A DNA stretch of 64,000 bases, from NCBI GenBank assembly GCA_963761475.1, contig CAVXGT010000013.1, positions 186,001 through 250,000 on the forward strand. Direction: 5' to 3'. Origin of the DNA: Ga0077555 sp963761475. Its GTDB lineage: Bacteria; Pseudomonadota; Alphaproteobacteria; Rhizobiales; Hyphomicrobiaceae. Every line of letters begins with the position of its first letter. The first letter of the stretch is position 1. Of this stretch, positions 8,392 to 16,915 are shown piece by piece. The notes below the pieces were generated by a model. That model made no database searches. It saw only the letters and a list, made by a program, of their open reading frames with translations, and was not told where the DNA came from. A program made the translations under genes and the position numbers.

Positions 8392-9810
8392 CTATTCTGC
8401 TGCGGGCGAGAGCGATACAGGCTTATGCCCGCGGCTCTCCCTCTCGAGCTTCAGGAGATCTGCCACCAGGAAAGCGATCTCCAGCGACTGTTCGGCATTG
8501 AGACGCGGATCGCACAGCGTCTCGTAGCTCTTGGCGAGGTCCTCATCGACGATTTGGACAGAGCCGCCGGTGCACTCGGTGACGTTCTGACCGGTCATCT
8601 CCAGGTGTACGCCGCCGGCGTGGGTGCCCTCGGAGCGGTGGATCTTGAAGAATTGCTCGACCTCGTCGCGGACACGCTGGAAGGGGCGGGTCTTGTGACC
8701 GGTGGTCGCCGTGACGGTGTTGCCGTGCATCGGATCGCAGGACCAGATAACGCTGGCGCCAGCCTTCTTCACCGCCTTGATCAGCGGTGGCAGATGCTTC
8801 TCGACCTTATCGGAGCCGAAGCGGCAGATCAGCGTCAAGCGGCCAGGCTCATTGGCTGGATTGAGCAGGTCGATGAGCTGCAGAAGACCGTCGGGCTCGA
8901 GCGAAGGGCCGCATTTGAGGCCGATCGGATTGGCAACGCCGCGGCAGAACTCGACGTGGGCATGGTCGGGCTGGCGGGTGCGGTCGCCAATCCAGATCAT
9001 GTGGGCGGAGGTATCGAAGTAGCGGCCGGAGCCCATCACTTCGTCCCGACGGGTCATGGCCTGCTCGTAGCCGAGAAGCAACGCTTCGTGACTGGTATAG
9101 AAGTCGGTGGTCACCAGCTCGCGCGTGTTGGCCTCGGTGATGCCGAGGGCCTTCATGATCTCGAGCGTGCGTCCGATCTCGTGCGCCAAGGCCTCGTAGT
9201 TGGCCTCGATGGGCTTATCCTTCATGAAGTCCAGCGCCCAACGGTTCATGTTGTCGAGGCTGGCGAAGCCGCCCTGGAGGAAGGCGCGGATGAAGTTCAG
9301 CGTGGCGGCCGACTGGCGGTAGGCCTCGAGCTGGCGCTGGGGATCGGGAATGCGATCCTCAGGGGTGAAATCGAAGCCGTTGATGATATCGCCGCGGTAG
9401 CTCGGCAGCTCGACACCGTCGCGCTTCTCGACGTTGGAGGAGCGCGGTTTGGCGAACTGGCCGGCGATGCGACCGACCTTGACGATGGGCATGCCGCCCG
9501 AGAACGTCATGACCAGCGCCGACTGCAGGAAAACCCGGAAATAGTCACGGATATTGTTGGCAGAATGCTCCTTGAAACTCTCGGCGCAGTCGCCGCCCTG
9601 AAACAGGAAGCTCTCGCCCTTGGCAACCTTGGCAAGCTTGGCCCTTAACGCAATCACCTCGTTGGCAAAGACAAGCGGGGGAAACTTGGCGAGCCGGTTC
9701 TCGACGTCCAACAGAGCAGGGCCGGGCTCGGCATAGGCCCTCCCCTCGTACTCTGGGACCTGGACGATGGGCTTCGATCTCCAGCTTGTCGGGGACCACG
9801 CGGCCGGCAT
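8392..9810 (-). CDS. class II 3-deoxy-7-phosphoheptulonate (DAHP) synthase
   Basis: This enzyme condenses phosphoenolpyruvate and erythrose 4-phosphate to DAHP, the first step of the shikimate pathway. The 472-residue product is the plant/actinobacterial class II type, starting MPAAWSPTSWRSKP and including 'FLFQGGDCAESF', 'KPRSSNVEKRDGVELPSYRGD' (split by conserved Arg and Lys), 'WIGDRTRQ', 'CDPMHGNT' and 'GGVHLEMTGQNVTEC'. The frame is open 36 codons further upstream, but the ATG at 9810 is supported by GGAG six bases before it and by homologues starting there. The leader carries a hairpin plus U-run (see the separate entry), suggesting attenuation. Confidence 0.95.
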   Translation of the reverse strand: MPAAWSPTSWRSKPIVQVPEYEGRAYAEPGPALLDVENRLAKFPPLVFANEVIALRAKLAKVAKGESFLFQGGDCAESFKEHSANNIRDYFRVFLQSALVMTFSGGMPIVKVGRIAGQFAKPRSSNVEKRDGVELPSYRGDIINGFDFTPEDRIPDPQRQLEAYRQSAATLNFIRAFLQGGFASLDNMNRWALDFMKDKPIEANYEALAHEIGRTLEIMKALGITEANTRELVTTDFYTSHEALLLGYEQAMTRRDEVMGSGRYFDTSAHMIWIGDRTRQPDHAHVEFCRGVANPIGLKCGPSLEPDGLLQLIDLLNPANEPGRLTLICRFGSDKVEKHLPPLIKAVKKAGASVIWSCDPMHGNTVTATTGHKTRPFQRVRDEVEQFFKIHRSEGTHAGGVHLEMTGQNVTECTGGSVQIVDEDLAKSYETLCDPRLNAEQSLEIAFLVADLLKLERESRGHKPVSLSPAAE

Positions 9811-9828
9811 GATATTCTCCTTCGGAAC

Positions 9829-9867
9829 AAAAAACGGCAACAGGGCCCCGCTGTTCTTGCAGGGCCC
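9829..9867 (-). promoter_or_regulatory. attenuator-like hairpin in the DAHP synthase leader
   Basis: On the minus strand GGGCCCTGC (9867-9859) pairs with GCGGGGCCC (9851-9843) through nine positions including one G-U, with a seven-base loop, and a run of six T (9834-9829) follows. A competing stem AACAG/CTGTT (9855-9851 with 9843-9839) overlaps it, so two mutually exclusive folds exist. The T-run ends about 18 bases before the start codon. Two adjacent TGG codons lie just upstream in the frame of the gene. This is the layout of a transcription attenuator, but no clean leader peptide with its own stop was found. Confidence 0.45.
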
Positions 9868-9986
9868 CCACCACGACGTATCATCGCATGATTGGAGCAG
9901 TGTAGGATAACTTTCCACGCGCCGCCAGCGCCTCCACGCATCGGGGGGCGCAGGTGGTGGAACGCGCGCACAAGGAGCGCCCAGGC

Positions 9987-11117
9987 ATGCCGACAGACCC
10001 CCTGTTCACCTTCGGCATCGAGGAAGAATATCACCTCGTGGACCGCCAGACGCGGGACCTGGCCTCGGCGCCACAAAGCATGCTGGATCGGGGCCTCAGC
10101 CGGCTCGGCGACAGGGTGAGCCCGGAGTTCCTGCGGTCCCAGATCGAGATCGGCACCCATCCGCACAGCTCGTTTGCTGCGGCACGCTCCGAGCTTCATG
10201 GGCTCAGGGCCGAAATCGTGCAACTGGCTGGCGAGCATGGGTTGGCGCCGATCGCCGCGGGGACGCATCCCTTTGCCACCTGGGACCGGCTGGAAACCAG
10301 TCCGAAAGCCCGCCATCAGGCGCTGGCGCAGGATCTGGCCGTGGTCGGACGGCGGCTCGTCATCTGTGGCATGCATGTGCATGTCGGGATCGGCGATCCT
10401 GATCTGCGGATCGATATCATGACCCAGGCGCGCTACTTCCTGCCGCACCTGCTGATGCTGTCGACGTCGTCGCCCTTCTGGATGGGGCACGACACCGGCC
10501 TCAAGAGCTTTCGCCTGTCGCTGTTCAAGCAAAGCCCCCGGACGGGCATGCCGGGGCGTTTTGGGAGTTGGGGCGAGTACCAGCAGGCGGTGGACGTGCT
10601 GATCCGGGCGGGCGTCATGGAGGATGCGTCCAAGATCTGGTGGGACCTGCGCCCGTCGGCGAAGTTCCCGACACTGGAAATGCGGATCACGGATGTCGCA
10701 ACGCGGATCGATGATGCCGTCTCGATTGCTGCGATCTACGTGTGCCTCTGCCGGATGCTGTGGCGATTGAGGCGGGGCAATGTCGGCTGGCGGACATATC
10801 CGGTTTTTCTGCTGGAGGAGAACCGCTGGCGGGCGCAACGCTATGGGGTGGGCGATAGCCTGTTCGACCTCGGCAAAGGTGAGCTCGTCCCCTACCCTGC
10901 CCTGCTCGAGGAAATTCTGGACCTGGTGAGCGAGGACGCCGAGGCTCTGGATTGCCTGTCCGAGGTTCAACACGCCCGCTCCATAGTTGCGGACGGCACT
11001 AGCGCGGACAGGCAATTGGCGGTCTATCGGCGATGCCGTGCTGCAGGCCAGGACACCGCGACGGCGCTCAGTGCCGTCGTGGATCACTTGATTGCGGAGA
11101 CGGCCCAGGGGATTTGA
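9987..11117 (+). CDS. carboxylate-amine ligase (GCS2/YbdK family)
   Basis: A 376-residue ATP-dependent ligase of the glutamate-cysteine ligase 2 family (YbdK-like), which forms an amide or peptide bond between a carboxylate and an amine. The start 'LFTFGIEEEYHLVD' carries the GIEEE motif characteristic of the family; 'CGMHVHVGIGD' and 'WWDLRPSAKFPTLEMRITD' are further signature segments. Whether it makes gamma-glutamylcysteine or another product is unknown. The frame opens at a GTG at 9954, but the ATG at 9987 has AAGGAG about eleven bases before it and matches the family N-terminus. Transcription is divergent from the DAHP synthase gene. Confidence 0.92.
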   Translation: MPTDPLFTFGIEEEYHLVDRQTRDLASAPQSMLDRGLSRLGDRVSPEFLRSQIEIGTHPHSSFAAARSELHGLRAEIVQLAGEHGLAPIAAGTHPFATWDRLETSPKARHQALAQDLAVVGRRLVICGMHVHVGIGDPDLRIDIMTQARYFLPHLLMLSTSSPFWMGHDTGLKSFRLSLFKQSPRTGMPGRFGSWGEYQQAVDVLIRAGVMEDASKIWWDLRPSAKFPTLEMRITDVATRIDDAVSIAAIYVCLCRMLWRLRRGNVGWRTYPVFLLEENRWRAQRYGVGDSLFDLGKGELVPYPALLEEILDLVSEDAEALDCLSEVQHARSIVADGTSADRQLAVYRRCRAAGQDTATALSAVVDHLIAETAQGI

Positions 11118-11167
11118 ACCCTTTGTCCGAGACGCGACGGCCAGACAATGGGAAAGCGTGCACGGCC

Positions 11168-11785
11168 ATGGATGACATCAGCTACATTACCGACGAGGGC
11201 CAGTTGCGGGCCTTGCATCACGCGCCGATGAGCCGGGCGACCGACAAGGTCCTCACGCGGCTTGACCAGCACTGCCGGCGTATCCTCGAGCTTTCACCGT
11301 TTTGCGTGATCGGGACGCAGGGTCCGGGTGGTGCCGACGTAACGCCGCGTGGTGATCCGCCCGGATGGGTCCAGATACTCGATGACCGAACGCTGCTGCT
11401 ACCGGACCGGGTTGGCAACAACCGTCTCGATGCGATGAGCAATCTCCTCGTCAATCCACGCATCGGGCTGCTGTTCCTGGTGCCGGGGATGGGCGAAACA
11501 CTGCGGGTCAACGGCATGGCGCGGATCACAAACGATGCGCGACTGTTGGGTCGCTGCGCGATTGCAGGGCGGGCACCCAAGGTGGCTCTGGTGGTTACCG
11601 TCGATGAGGCGTTTCTGCATTGCCCCAAGGCCTTTGTCCGGTCCCAACTGTGGAACGGCGAACGACACATCGATCGCAGTACACTGCCGAGTTATCCGGA
11701 CATGCTGCTCGACCATGTCAACGGGCTCACGGACGAGGAAAACCAGCGACAAAGTCAGATCATGGCGGAGCGTGGTCTTTATTGA
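11168..11785 (+). CDS. pyridoxamine 5'-phosphate oxidase-like flavoprotein (MSMEG_1061 family)
   Basis: A 205-residue protein with the split-barrel fold of PNPOx-like FMN/F420-binding proteins. Conserved stretches include 'FCVIGTQGPGGADVTPRGD' and the dimer-side 'DRVGNNRLDAMSNLL', then 'ETLRVNGMARI'. The family is annotated as PPOX-class or MSMEG_1061-type; the substrate is unknown. The open frame extends back into the preceding ligase gene, but the ATG at 11168 is where homology starts. It lies 50 bases after the ligase gene on the same strand. Confidence 0.88.
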   Translation: MDDISYITDEGQLRALHHAPMSRATDKVLTRLDQHCRRILELSPFCVIGTQGPGGADVTPRGDPPGWVQILDDRTLLLPDRVGNNRLDAMSNLLVNPRIGLLFLVPGMGETLRVNGMARITNDARLLGRCAIAGRAPKVALVVTVDEAFLHCPKAFVRSQLWNGERHIDRSTLPSYPDMLLDHVNGLTDEENQRQSQIMAERGLY

Positions 11786-11800
11786 CGGGGGTGGCGGCGC

Positions 11801-12421
11801 TCATGGTTTGCGCACCACTTCGGTCTCGATGGCGATGTCGACGTCATCTGAGATGAGTGGGGCGCCGCGCCCCATACCCCATTCGCTGCGCAAGATGCGG
11901 GTCGTGGCTGAGAAACCGGAGACAAATTTGCCAGCAAAACTCGGGTTGACGAGGCCGAGGGGATGCTCACCGGTGAAATTCCAGGTGACAGCCAGCGTGA
12001 CGGGTTTGGAAATGGCGCCGATGGTGAGGTCGCCTGTTACATCGCCGCGCCGTTCGCCTGTGATCTGGATGCCAGTTGCGGAAAACTTGATTTTGGGGTT
12101 GCGGTTGGCGTCCAGGAAATCCGGGCCCCTGAGCAGACGGTCGAGGGCTGGAACGCCAGTGGAGACCGCATCTGCCTCCAACTCGACCGAGAGCTTTGCG
12201 GCGGTCGGGTTGGCGGGGTCAAAGTCGAGCTCCCCGCTGGCGCCGACAATGCGGCCGGTGTGGCGCGACAGTCCAGCGTGTCCCCAGGTGAATCGGACAC
12301 TCGTGTGGCCACCTGCGAACGCGTAGATGTCTGCTGCAGCCGGCACTGCGGGCAGTAGGGCAAGGATTGCTATCGCCAGGAGATGGGCGGCGCATTTCGC
12401 TCGTCGATTGAATGCAGGCAA
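11801..12421 (-). CDS. YceI-family periplasmic protein
   Basis: YceI proteins are small secreted lipocalin-like barrels that bind isoprenoid-type lipids. The mature part begins 'DIYAFAGGHTSVRFTWGHAGLS', followed by 'GELDFDPANPTAAKLSVEL' and 'KFSATGIQITGERRGDVTGDL', a typical YceI layout. The N-terminus has a signal peptide ending at VPAAA. Two starts are possible: ATG at 12502, with GGAAG upstream but an unusually long n-region, or TTG at 12421, with GCGAGG seven bases upstream and a normal signal peptide; the latter is listed. The function beyond lipid binding is not known. The gene is convergent with the PNPOx-like gene. Confidence 0.87.
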   Translation of the reverse strand: MPAFNRRAKCAAHLLAIAILALLPAVPAAADIYAFAGGHTSVRFTWGHAGLSRHTGRIVGASGELDFDPANPTAAKLSVELEADAVSTGVPALDRLLRGPDFLDANRNPKIKFSATGIQITGERRGDVTGDLTIGAISKPVTLAVTWNFTGEHPLGLVNPSFAGKFVSGFSATTRILRSEWGMGRGAPLISDDVDIAIETEVVRKP

Positions 12422-12541
12422 GCGGGAACCTCGCTCTTGGCCGATCGTTTGATCGCCTCGGCCTAAACCGAGTTTATGGCAAGCGCGCAGCACAGCCACC
12501 ATCGAAACTTCCGAGGCTGCCGGGCTGACCGTTCTGGCACA

Positions 12542-13297
12542 TCACAACTGCGCGGTCATTCCCCCGTCGACGACCAGGGCCGCGCCCGTGATGAAAGAGG
12601 CATCGTCGGATGCCAGGAACGCTGCGGCGGCTGCAATTTCCTCAGGCCTGCCAAAGCGGCGCAACGGCGTTTTGTCGACCAGGGCTTTGGCAAACGCCGG
12701 CAGGCGAAGCGCGCGCGCGGTAAGTGCCGTCTCCACGAAGCCCGGGCAGACCGCGTTGACGCGGATGTTAAAGGGCGCAAACTCCACTGCGAGGCCCTTG
12801 GTCAGGGCGACCACTGCGCCCTTGGTGGCGGAGTAGGCGACGAGCTGGCGCATGCCGTGATCGCCCATGATGGACGCGATGTTGATCAGCGCGGCGTTGC
12901 CGGATTTGCGAAGGAGTTCGAAACCCTCACGCGCGAGGCGGACCACGCCATCCAGATTGACCTCGCGAACGCGGTCCCAATCGGCCTGGGCCATATGGCG
13001 GAAATCCGAACGCACGTTGATGCCGGCGTTGTTGACGAGGATATCAAGGCGACCGTCCTCGGCTTCGATGGCGCGCATCAGTGCGGTGATGTCTTGGCTG
13101 CGCGTAACGTCGCCGGTCGAGGCCCGCGCCTTGCCGCCTGCGGCCGTGATGGCGCTCGCAACCGCGTCGGCTGCAGAGCTTTCGAGGTCGAATACGATCA
13201 CCTTGGCGCCATCAGCTCCCAACCGCTCGGCGATGGCCCGGCCCAGTCCATTACCGGCGCCGGTGACCAGGGCAATGCGTCCTTCCAAGCGTGACAT
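12542..13297 (-). CDS. SDR-family oxidoreductase
   Basis: A 251-residue classical short-chain dehydrogenase resembling 3-oxoacyl-ACP reductases and sugar-alcohol dehydrogenases. It has TGAGNGLG at 12-19, NNAG near 90, and an intact active site with the Ser in NIASIMG and YSATK. The C-terminus 'TGAALVVDGGMTAQL' is standard. GGAGGAG lies just before the ATG. The substrate cannot be inferred; the neighbouring genes give no pathway context. Unlike the SDR protein at 4787, its catalytic residues are all present. Confidence 0.92.
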   Translation of the reverse strand: MSRLEGRIALVTGAGNGLGRAIAERLGADGAKVIVFDLESSAADAVASAITAAGGKARASTGDVTRSQDITALMRAIEAEDGRLDILVNNAGINVRSDFRHMAQADWDRVREVNLDGVVRLAREGFELLRKSGNAALINIASIMGDHGMRQLVAYSATKGAVVALTKGLAVEFAPFNIRVNAVCPGFVETALTARALRLPAFAKALVDKTPLRRFGRPEEIAAAAAFLASDDASFITGAALVVDGGMTAQL

Positions 13298-13392
13298 TTG
13301 CTCCTCCCTTCATTTTTTGCCAACGGCCTAATGGCAAGGCACCGCTGCATCAATCTCAAGCCGCAAGCATGGCAAACGAGGCATCAAACGGC

Positions 13393-13415
13393 AAAGACCC
13401 GCAGTCGCCTGCGGG
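13393..13415 (-). terminator. putative intrinsic terminator after the outer-membrane barrel gene
   Basis: CCCGCAG (13398-13404) and CTGCGGG (13409-13415) form a perfect seven-base stem with a four-base loop. Read on the minus strand the stem is followed by TCTTT. It lies 33 bases after the stop of the gene ending at 13448. The T-run is short, so termination may be partial. Confidence 0.5.
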
Positions 13416-13447
13416 CCCTGGTTGCGTGTCATCGTGGGCGGATGGAG

Positions 13448-14134
13448 CTACTTCAGCGGCTCGTAATGGCGACCATAAGAGCCGAGGTCATGGGCGTAGT
13501 CGTGGCCGACTTTGAACTTCATGCCGATGCGGAGCATGTGGCTCTCGATGTCGGTTGCGTCGTGCCGCCCGGTGAAAAATTTGAAATTGCGATCATCATA
13601 AGCACCGTAGAGATACTCGCCGAAGACGATGACGTGATGCCAGTCGACCTCCGTGCCGACGCCGCCGACGAATCCACCGATGGTGTCGGAAGCCTTGGCG
13701 CCGAGCACTCCGGGTTGCTGGGCTTCGATGCCGAGCCAGCCAAAGCCAGCGGTACCGTAGATCAGCCAACCAGGCGACGGGAACAGGCCAACCCGACCGC
13801 GCAGGGAGAGCGAGTAGTCGAAGCCGTATTCGACGCCGTTAACGAGGTCGCGGGCATCGCCAAAGCTGCCGTCAATCTCGGCGCCGAGCATCCATCGATC
13901 CCTGGCAACGAAGTCGTAGGCTGCGGAAAAGCCGCCGCCAAAGCCGTTCGGGGATGCGGAGCCGGTATTGCTCGTTAGCCAGGGTGTGTCATTCAATTTG
14001 ATCCAGGTGCCCTGGCCGAAGGCGCCGAATTTGACAATGCCGCCGCCGTCGTAATTTTGCGCTGCGGCCGAGCCGGCCCCTATCGTGAGCGCTACCAGCA
14101 GGCCTGCCGCCTGCTTCAGCCACGTCACCATCAT
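13448..14134 (-). CDS. outer-membrane beta-barrel protein (Omp25/31-like)
   Basis: A 228-residue precursor with a signal peptide (hydrophobic stretch about residues 9-20, cleavage after GSAAAQ) and alternating beta-strand pattern typical of the eight-stranded porin-like barrels of Hyphomicrobiales. Segments such as 'GGFSAAYDFVARDRWMLGAEID', 'LSLRGRVGLFPSPGWLIYGTAGFGW' (inward glycines and aromatic girdles) and the strand-ending 'RIGMKFKVG' support this. The last residue is lysine after a short tail, not the usual aromatic. Two adjacent ATG codons (14134, 14131) follow GGGGGAC; the first is listed. The ligand or role is unknown. Confidence 0.85.
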   Translation of the reverse strand: MMVTWLKQAAGLLVALTIGAGSAAAQNYDGGGIVKFGAFGQGTWIKLNDTPWLTSNTGSASPNGFGGGFSAAYDFVARDRWMLGAEIDGSFGDARDLVNGVEYGFDYSLSLRGRVGLFPSPGWLIYGTAGFGWLGIEAQQPGVLGAKASDTIGGFVGGVGTEVDWHHVIVFGEYLYGAYDDRNFKFFTGRHDATDIESHMLRIGMKFKVGHDYAHDLGSYGRHYEPLK

Positions 14135-14296
14135 ATGCCGTCCCCCAAAGTCAGCGGAATCCCGTGTGTAGCAGCGGTTAGGCCGTAATTTGCTGATTCG
14201 GGGAAGGACCAATGTGGCGTGGCGACCTAATTGTGGCAGTGCGTGACTCGATTGCACCCATTCGCAGCGGCCGGCGTGAGGAATTGGCGGTATCGT

Positions 14297-15676
14297 TCAA
14301 TTCGCTGGCGCCGGGGGAACCCATTTTTCGCGCATGGTGACAAGCTCCTCAGCAGCGCTGGGGTGCAACGCCATGGCGTTGTCGAAGTCTGCCTTAGTTG
14401 CGCCCATGCGCATGGCGATGGCAGCCATCTGGACCATTTCAGCGGCATCGGGCCCAACGATATGGCAGCCGACGACACGCTGGGTGCGGGCCTCGACGAT
14501 CAGTTTCATCAGCATCCGCTCCTCGCGTCCGGAGATTGTGCCCTTCATCGGCCTGAAGTTTGCCTTGTAGAGGTCAATGTCGCCGCACTTGGCGCGGGCT
14601 TCGGCCTCTGTCATGCCGACCGTTCCGATTTCCGGGGTCGAGAACACGGCTGTCGGGATCATTTCGTAGTCTGTTGACCAGGGCTTGCCGCCATACATGC
14701 TGTCAGCGAAGGCGTGGCCTTCCCGGATGGCGACGGGGGTCAGGGCGACGCGGTCTGTGACGTCACCTACGGCAAAGATGTTCTCGACGCTGGTGCGAGA
14801 GTGGGCGTCGACGACGATGGCGCCGTTGGGCGTCGTCTTGACGCCGGCCATGTCGAGGCCAAGGCCAGTCGTGTTGGGGCTGCGACCAATGGCGAACATG
14901 ATCTGATCAGCTTCGAGCTTGTGGCCACCGGTGATGTGGCCTAGCAGGCCAGAAGGGGTTTTCTCGATGGCGTTGAATACACTGTCGGTCAGGATCTTGA
15001 TCCCGCGACGGGGGAGCTCGGTCATCAGAGCGTCGCGCAGGTCCTCGTCGAAGCCCCTGAGAATTTTCGGCCCCCGGTAGATCAGCGTCGTATCGGCGCC
15101 GAGACCGGCGAAGATGCCGGCAAATTCCACGGCGATATAACCACCGCCCGCAACCACGACCCGCTTCGGTAGCTCGGGGAGATGGAAGGCTTCATTCGAT
15201 GTGATGACATGCTCGCGACCCTCAAGGCCGCCGTCGACGTTCGGCCAGCCACCTGTCGCGATCAGGATGGTCTTGGCGCGCACGGTCTTGTGTGGCTTCA
15301 GAAGGCGGACGGTATGGGGGCCTTCGAGCACGGCACGGCTTTGAAACACGGTGACACCGGCGCGTTCGAGATTGCGCTTGTAGATGCCCTCGAGGCGGTC
15401 GATCTCCTTGTCCTTGGCAGCGATCAGTGTCGACCAGCTGAACCGGCTTTCCGGGACCGTCCAGCCGAAGCCCTCGGCGTCCTCGAACTCGTCTCGGAAG
15501 CGGCTCGCGTAGACCAGCAGTTTCTTGGGGACGCACCCGCGGATGACGCAGGTGCCGCCGAAGCGGTACTCCTCGGCAACGGCAACTTTGGCCCCATGGC
15601 TGGCGGCGATGCGAGCGGCCCTGACGCCACCGGAACCGGCGCCGATCACAAAGAGGTCATAGTCATGAGTCGTCAT
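14297..15676 (-). CDS. gor: glutathione-disulfide reductase
   Basis: Glutathione reductase uses NADPH and FAD to keep glutathione reduced in the cytoplasm. The 459-residue product has the FAD motif GAGSGGVRAAR, the redox-active disulfide in GGTCVIRGCVPKK, the NADPH motif GGGYIAVEFAG, a second FAD contact in 'IFAVGDVTDR' and the C-terminal dimer-interface His in 'ALHPSAAEELVT'. The open frame begins 14 codons upstream, but MTTHDYDLFVIG at 15676 is the family start. It diverges from the NADAR gene. Confidence 0.95.
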   Translation of the reverse strand: MTTHDYDLFVIGAGSGGVRAARIAASHGAKVAVAEEYRFGGTCVIRGCVPKKLLVYASRFRDEFEDAEGFGWTVPESRFSWSTLIAAKDKEIDRLEGIYKRNLERAGVTVFQSRAVLEGPHTVRLLKPHKTVRAKTILIATGGWPNVDGGLEGREHVITSNEAFHLPELPKRVVVAGGGYIAVEFAGIFAGLGADTTLIYRGPKILRGFDEDLRDALMTELPRRGIKILTDSVFNAIEKTPSGLLGHITGGHKLEADQIMFAIGRSPNTTGLGLDMAGVKTTPNGAIVVDAHSRTSVENIFAVGDVTDRVALTPVAIREGHAFADSMYGGKPWSTDYEMIPTAVFSTPEIGTVGMTEAEARAKCGDIDLYKANFRPMKGTISGREERMLMKLIVEARTQRVVGCHIVGPDAAEMVQMAAIAMRMGATKADFDNAMALHPSAAEELVTMREKWVPPAPAN

Positions 15677-15767
15677 GCAGCCTGCTCCCGGTGCGCTGTG
15701 GGCTTCGGACGGCGGCAACGCTCTGCGGCCAACGTCCCGGCGCGCCTTCTATTCCACGAACGACCAC

Positions 15768-16358
15768 ATGACTGCAAATCCGATGGTGAAGATCCCAAGC
15801 TCCATAACGGATCGGGCGCGCCTGATCGCAGCAATCGAAGGCGGTGCCAAGCCCAAGTACCTGTTGTTCTGGGGGCATCGTGGCAGCAGCACGCAGCCGG
15901 GACCACATGTTCTGAGCCAGTGGTGGCCGGCACCGTTCAAGGTCGACGGGGTGGAGTATCCGACCGCCGAGCACTACATGATGGCCGAAAAGGCTCGTCT
16001 ATTCGGGGACAGGGGCGCGGAAGAACGCGTCCTCGGGTCGGCCAGTCCAGGCGCGGCAAAGGCCGCGGGACGCACTGTTGCGGGCTTCGACGAGGCCGTC
16101 TGGGCGGCACACCGGTTTCATATCGTGGTGCGCGGGAGCGTCGCGAAATTCTCCGGGAACCCAGATCTTGCGCGCTATCTGAGCGAGACCGGCGACAAGG
16201 TGCTGGTGGAAGCGAGCCCCGTCGACCGGATCTGGGGAATTGGTCTCGCCCGCGACGATCCCGCAGCCCAGCGTCCCCAGCAGTGGCCCGGCCTCAACCT
16301 GCTGGGTTTCGCGCTGATGGAGGCCCGCCGCCGCCTTATTCCTTCGTCTGCGTCTTGA
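15768..16358 (+). CDS. NADAR (YbiA-like) family protein
   Basis: NADAR proteins are N-glycosidases: the YbiA type cleaves early riboflavin-pathway intermediates, and others remove ADP-ribose from modified guanine. The 196-residue product has the family core: 'FWGHRGSSTQPGPHVLSQWWPAPF', 'VEYPTAEHYMMAEKA' (the Glu/His/Met segment) and 'DRIWGIG' near the end. Which activity it has cannot be told from sequence. The start is uncertain: ATG at 15768 or 15783, neither with a strong ribosome-binding site. The 3' end overlaps the convergent DUF2059 gene by 23 bases. Confidence 0.85.
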   Translation: MTANPMVKIPSSITDRARLIAAIEGGAKPKYLLFWGHRGSSTQPGPHVLSQWWPAPFKVDGVEYPTAEHYMMAEKARLFGDRGAEERVLGSASPGAAKAAGRTVAGFDEAVWAAHRFHIVVRGSVAKFSGNPDLARYLSETGDKVLVEASPVDRIWGIGLARDDPAAQRPQQWPGLNLLGFALMEARRRLIPSSAS

Positions 16359-16911
16359 ACTCGCCGCGAGCGAAGGCGTACTGCAGTTCGAACATCAGGC
16401 GGCGCTGGAATTCGAGGATGGGCGGGGCGGCCGCCGCGCTCGCCTCGGGTGCCGCCTTGACGAACTTCTGGCCGGTCGGGGACTTGAGGAAGGCGGCCAG
16501 CGCATTCAATTCCTCAACGGTGAAGCGCTCGGCATAAAAGTTGGCCGATGCATCGAGCACATCAGAGAAGAGCTTCTGGATCTTCGGATTGGTGGGATCG
16601 AAGTATTTCTTCAAGAAGCGCTCGAGCGGCTCGGCCATTTGCGGGTTCGAGCTCTTGGTCTCTGCCAGTATCGATTTCGACGTGGAATCGAGCAACTGCT
16701 GCGCCTGCTCCTTGCCACCCTGGGCGGCAAAGATCTCGCGCGCAGCGGCGATCCGTGCGGGATCGATTGCCACTGATGCCGCGGGGGCTGCGGTTTCGGG
16801 TTTCGCTGCCTGGGCATGGGCCGGCCTACTGACGGTTGCGGCCGGAACAAAAAACGCGCCCAGCAGGATGCCCGCGAGCAACCCGCACCGAATGCAATTT
16901 GATTGAGACAA
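16336..16911 (-). CDS. DUF2059 secreted protein
   Basis: A 191-residue precursor with a signal peptide (hydrophobic residues about 11-26, cleavage after AHAQ), an Ala/Pro-rich linker and a C-terminal DUF2059 domain, recognisable from 'FSDVLDASANFYAERFTVEELNAL' and 'FLKSPTGQKFVKAAPE'. The domain is helical, common in Proteobacteria, and its function is unknown; the product should be periplasmic. It starts five bases after the rpiA stop, so it probably belongs to the gabD-rpiA transcript. Confidence 0.9.
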   Translation of the reverse strand: MSQSNCIRCGLLAGILLGAFFVPAATVSRPAHAQAAKPETAAPAASVAIDPARIAAAREIFAAQGGKEQAQQLLDSTSKSILAETKSSNPQMAEPLERFLKKYFDPTNPKIQKLFSDVLDASANFYAERFTVEELNALAAFLKSPTGQKFVKAAPEASAAAAPPILEFQRRLMFELQYAFARGEFKTQTKE

Positions 16912-16915
16912 CGGC

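Noticed and set aside
11085..11130. tRNA T-arm-like sequence (GGTTCAAATCCCC on the minus strand)
   Set aside because: No matching acceptor stem, D-arm or anticodon arm can be built upstream, and the plus strand is the end of the ligase gene.
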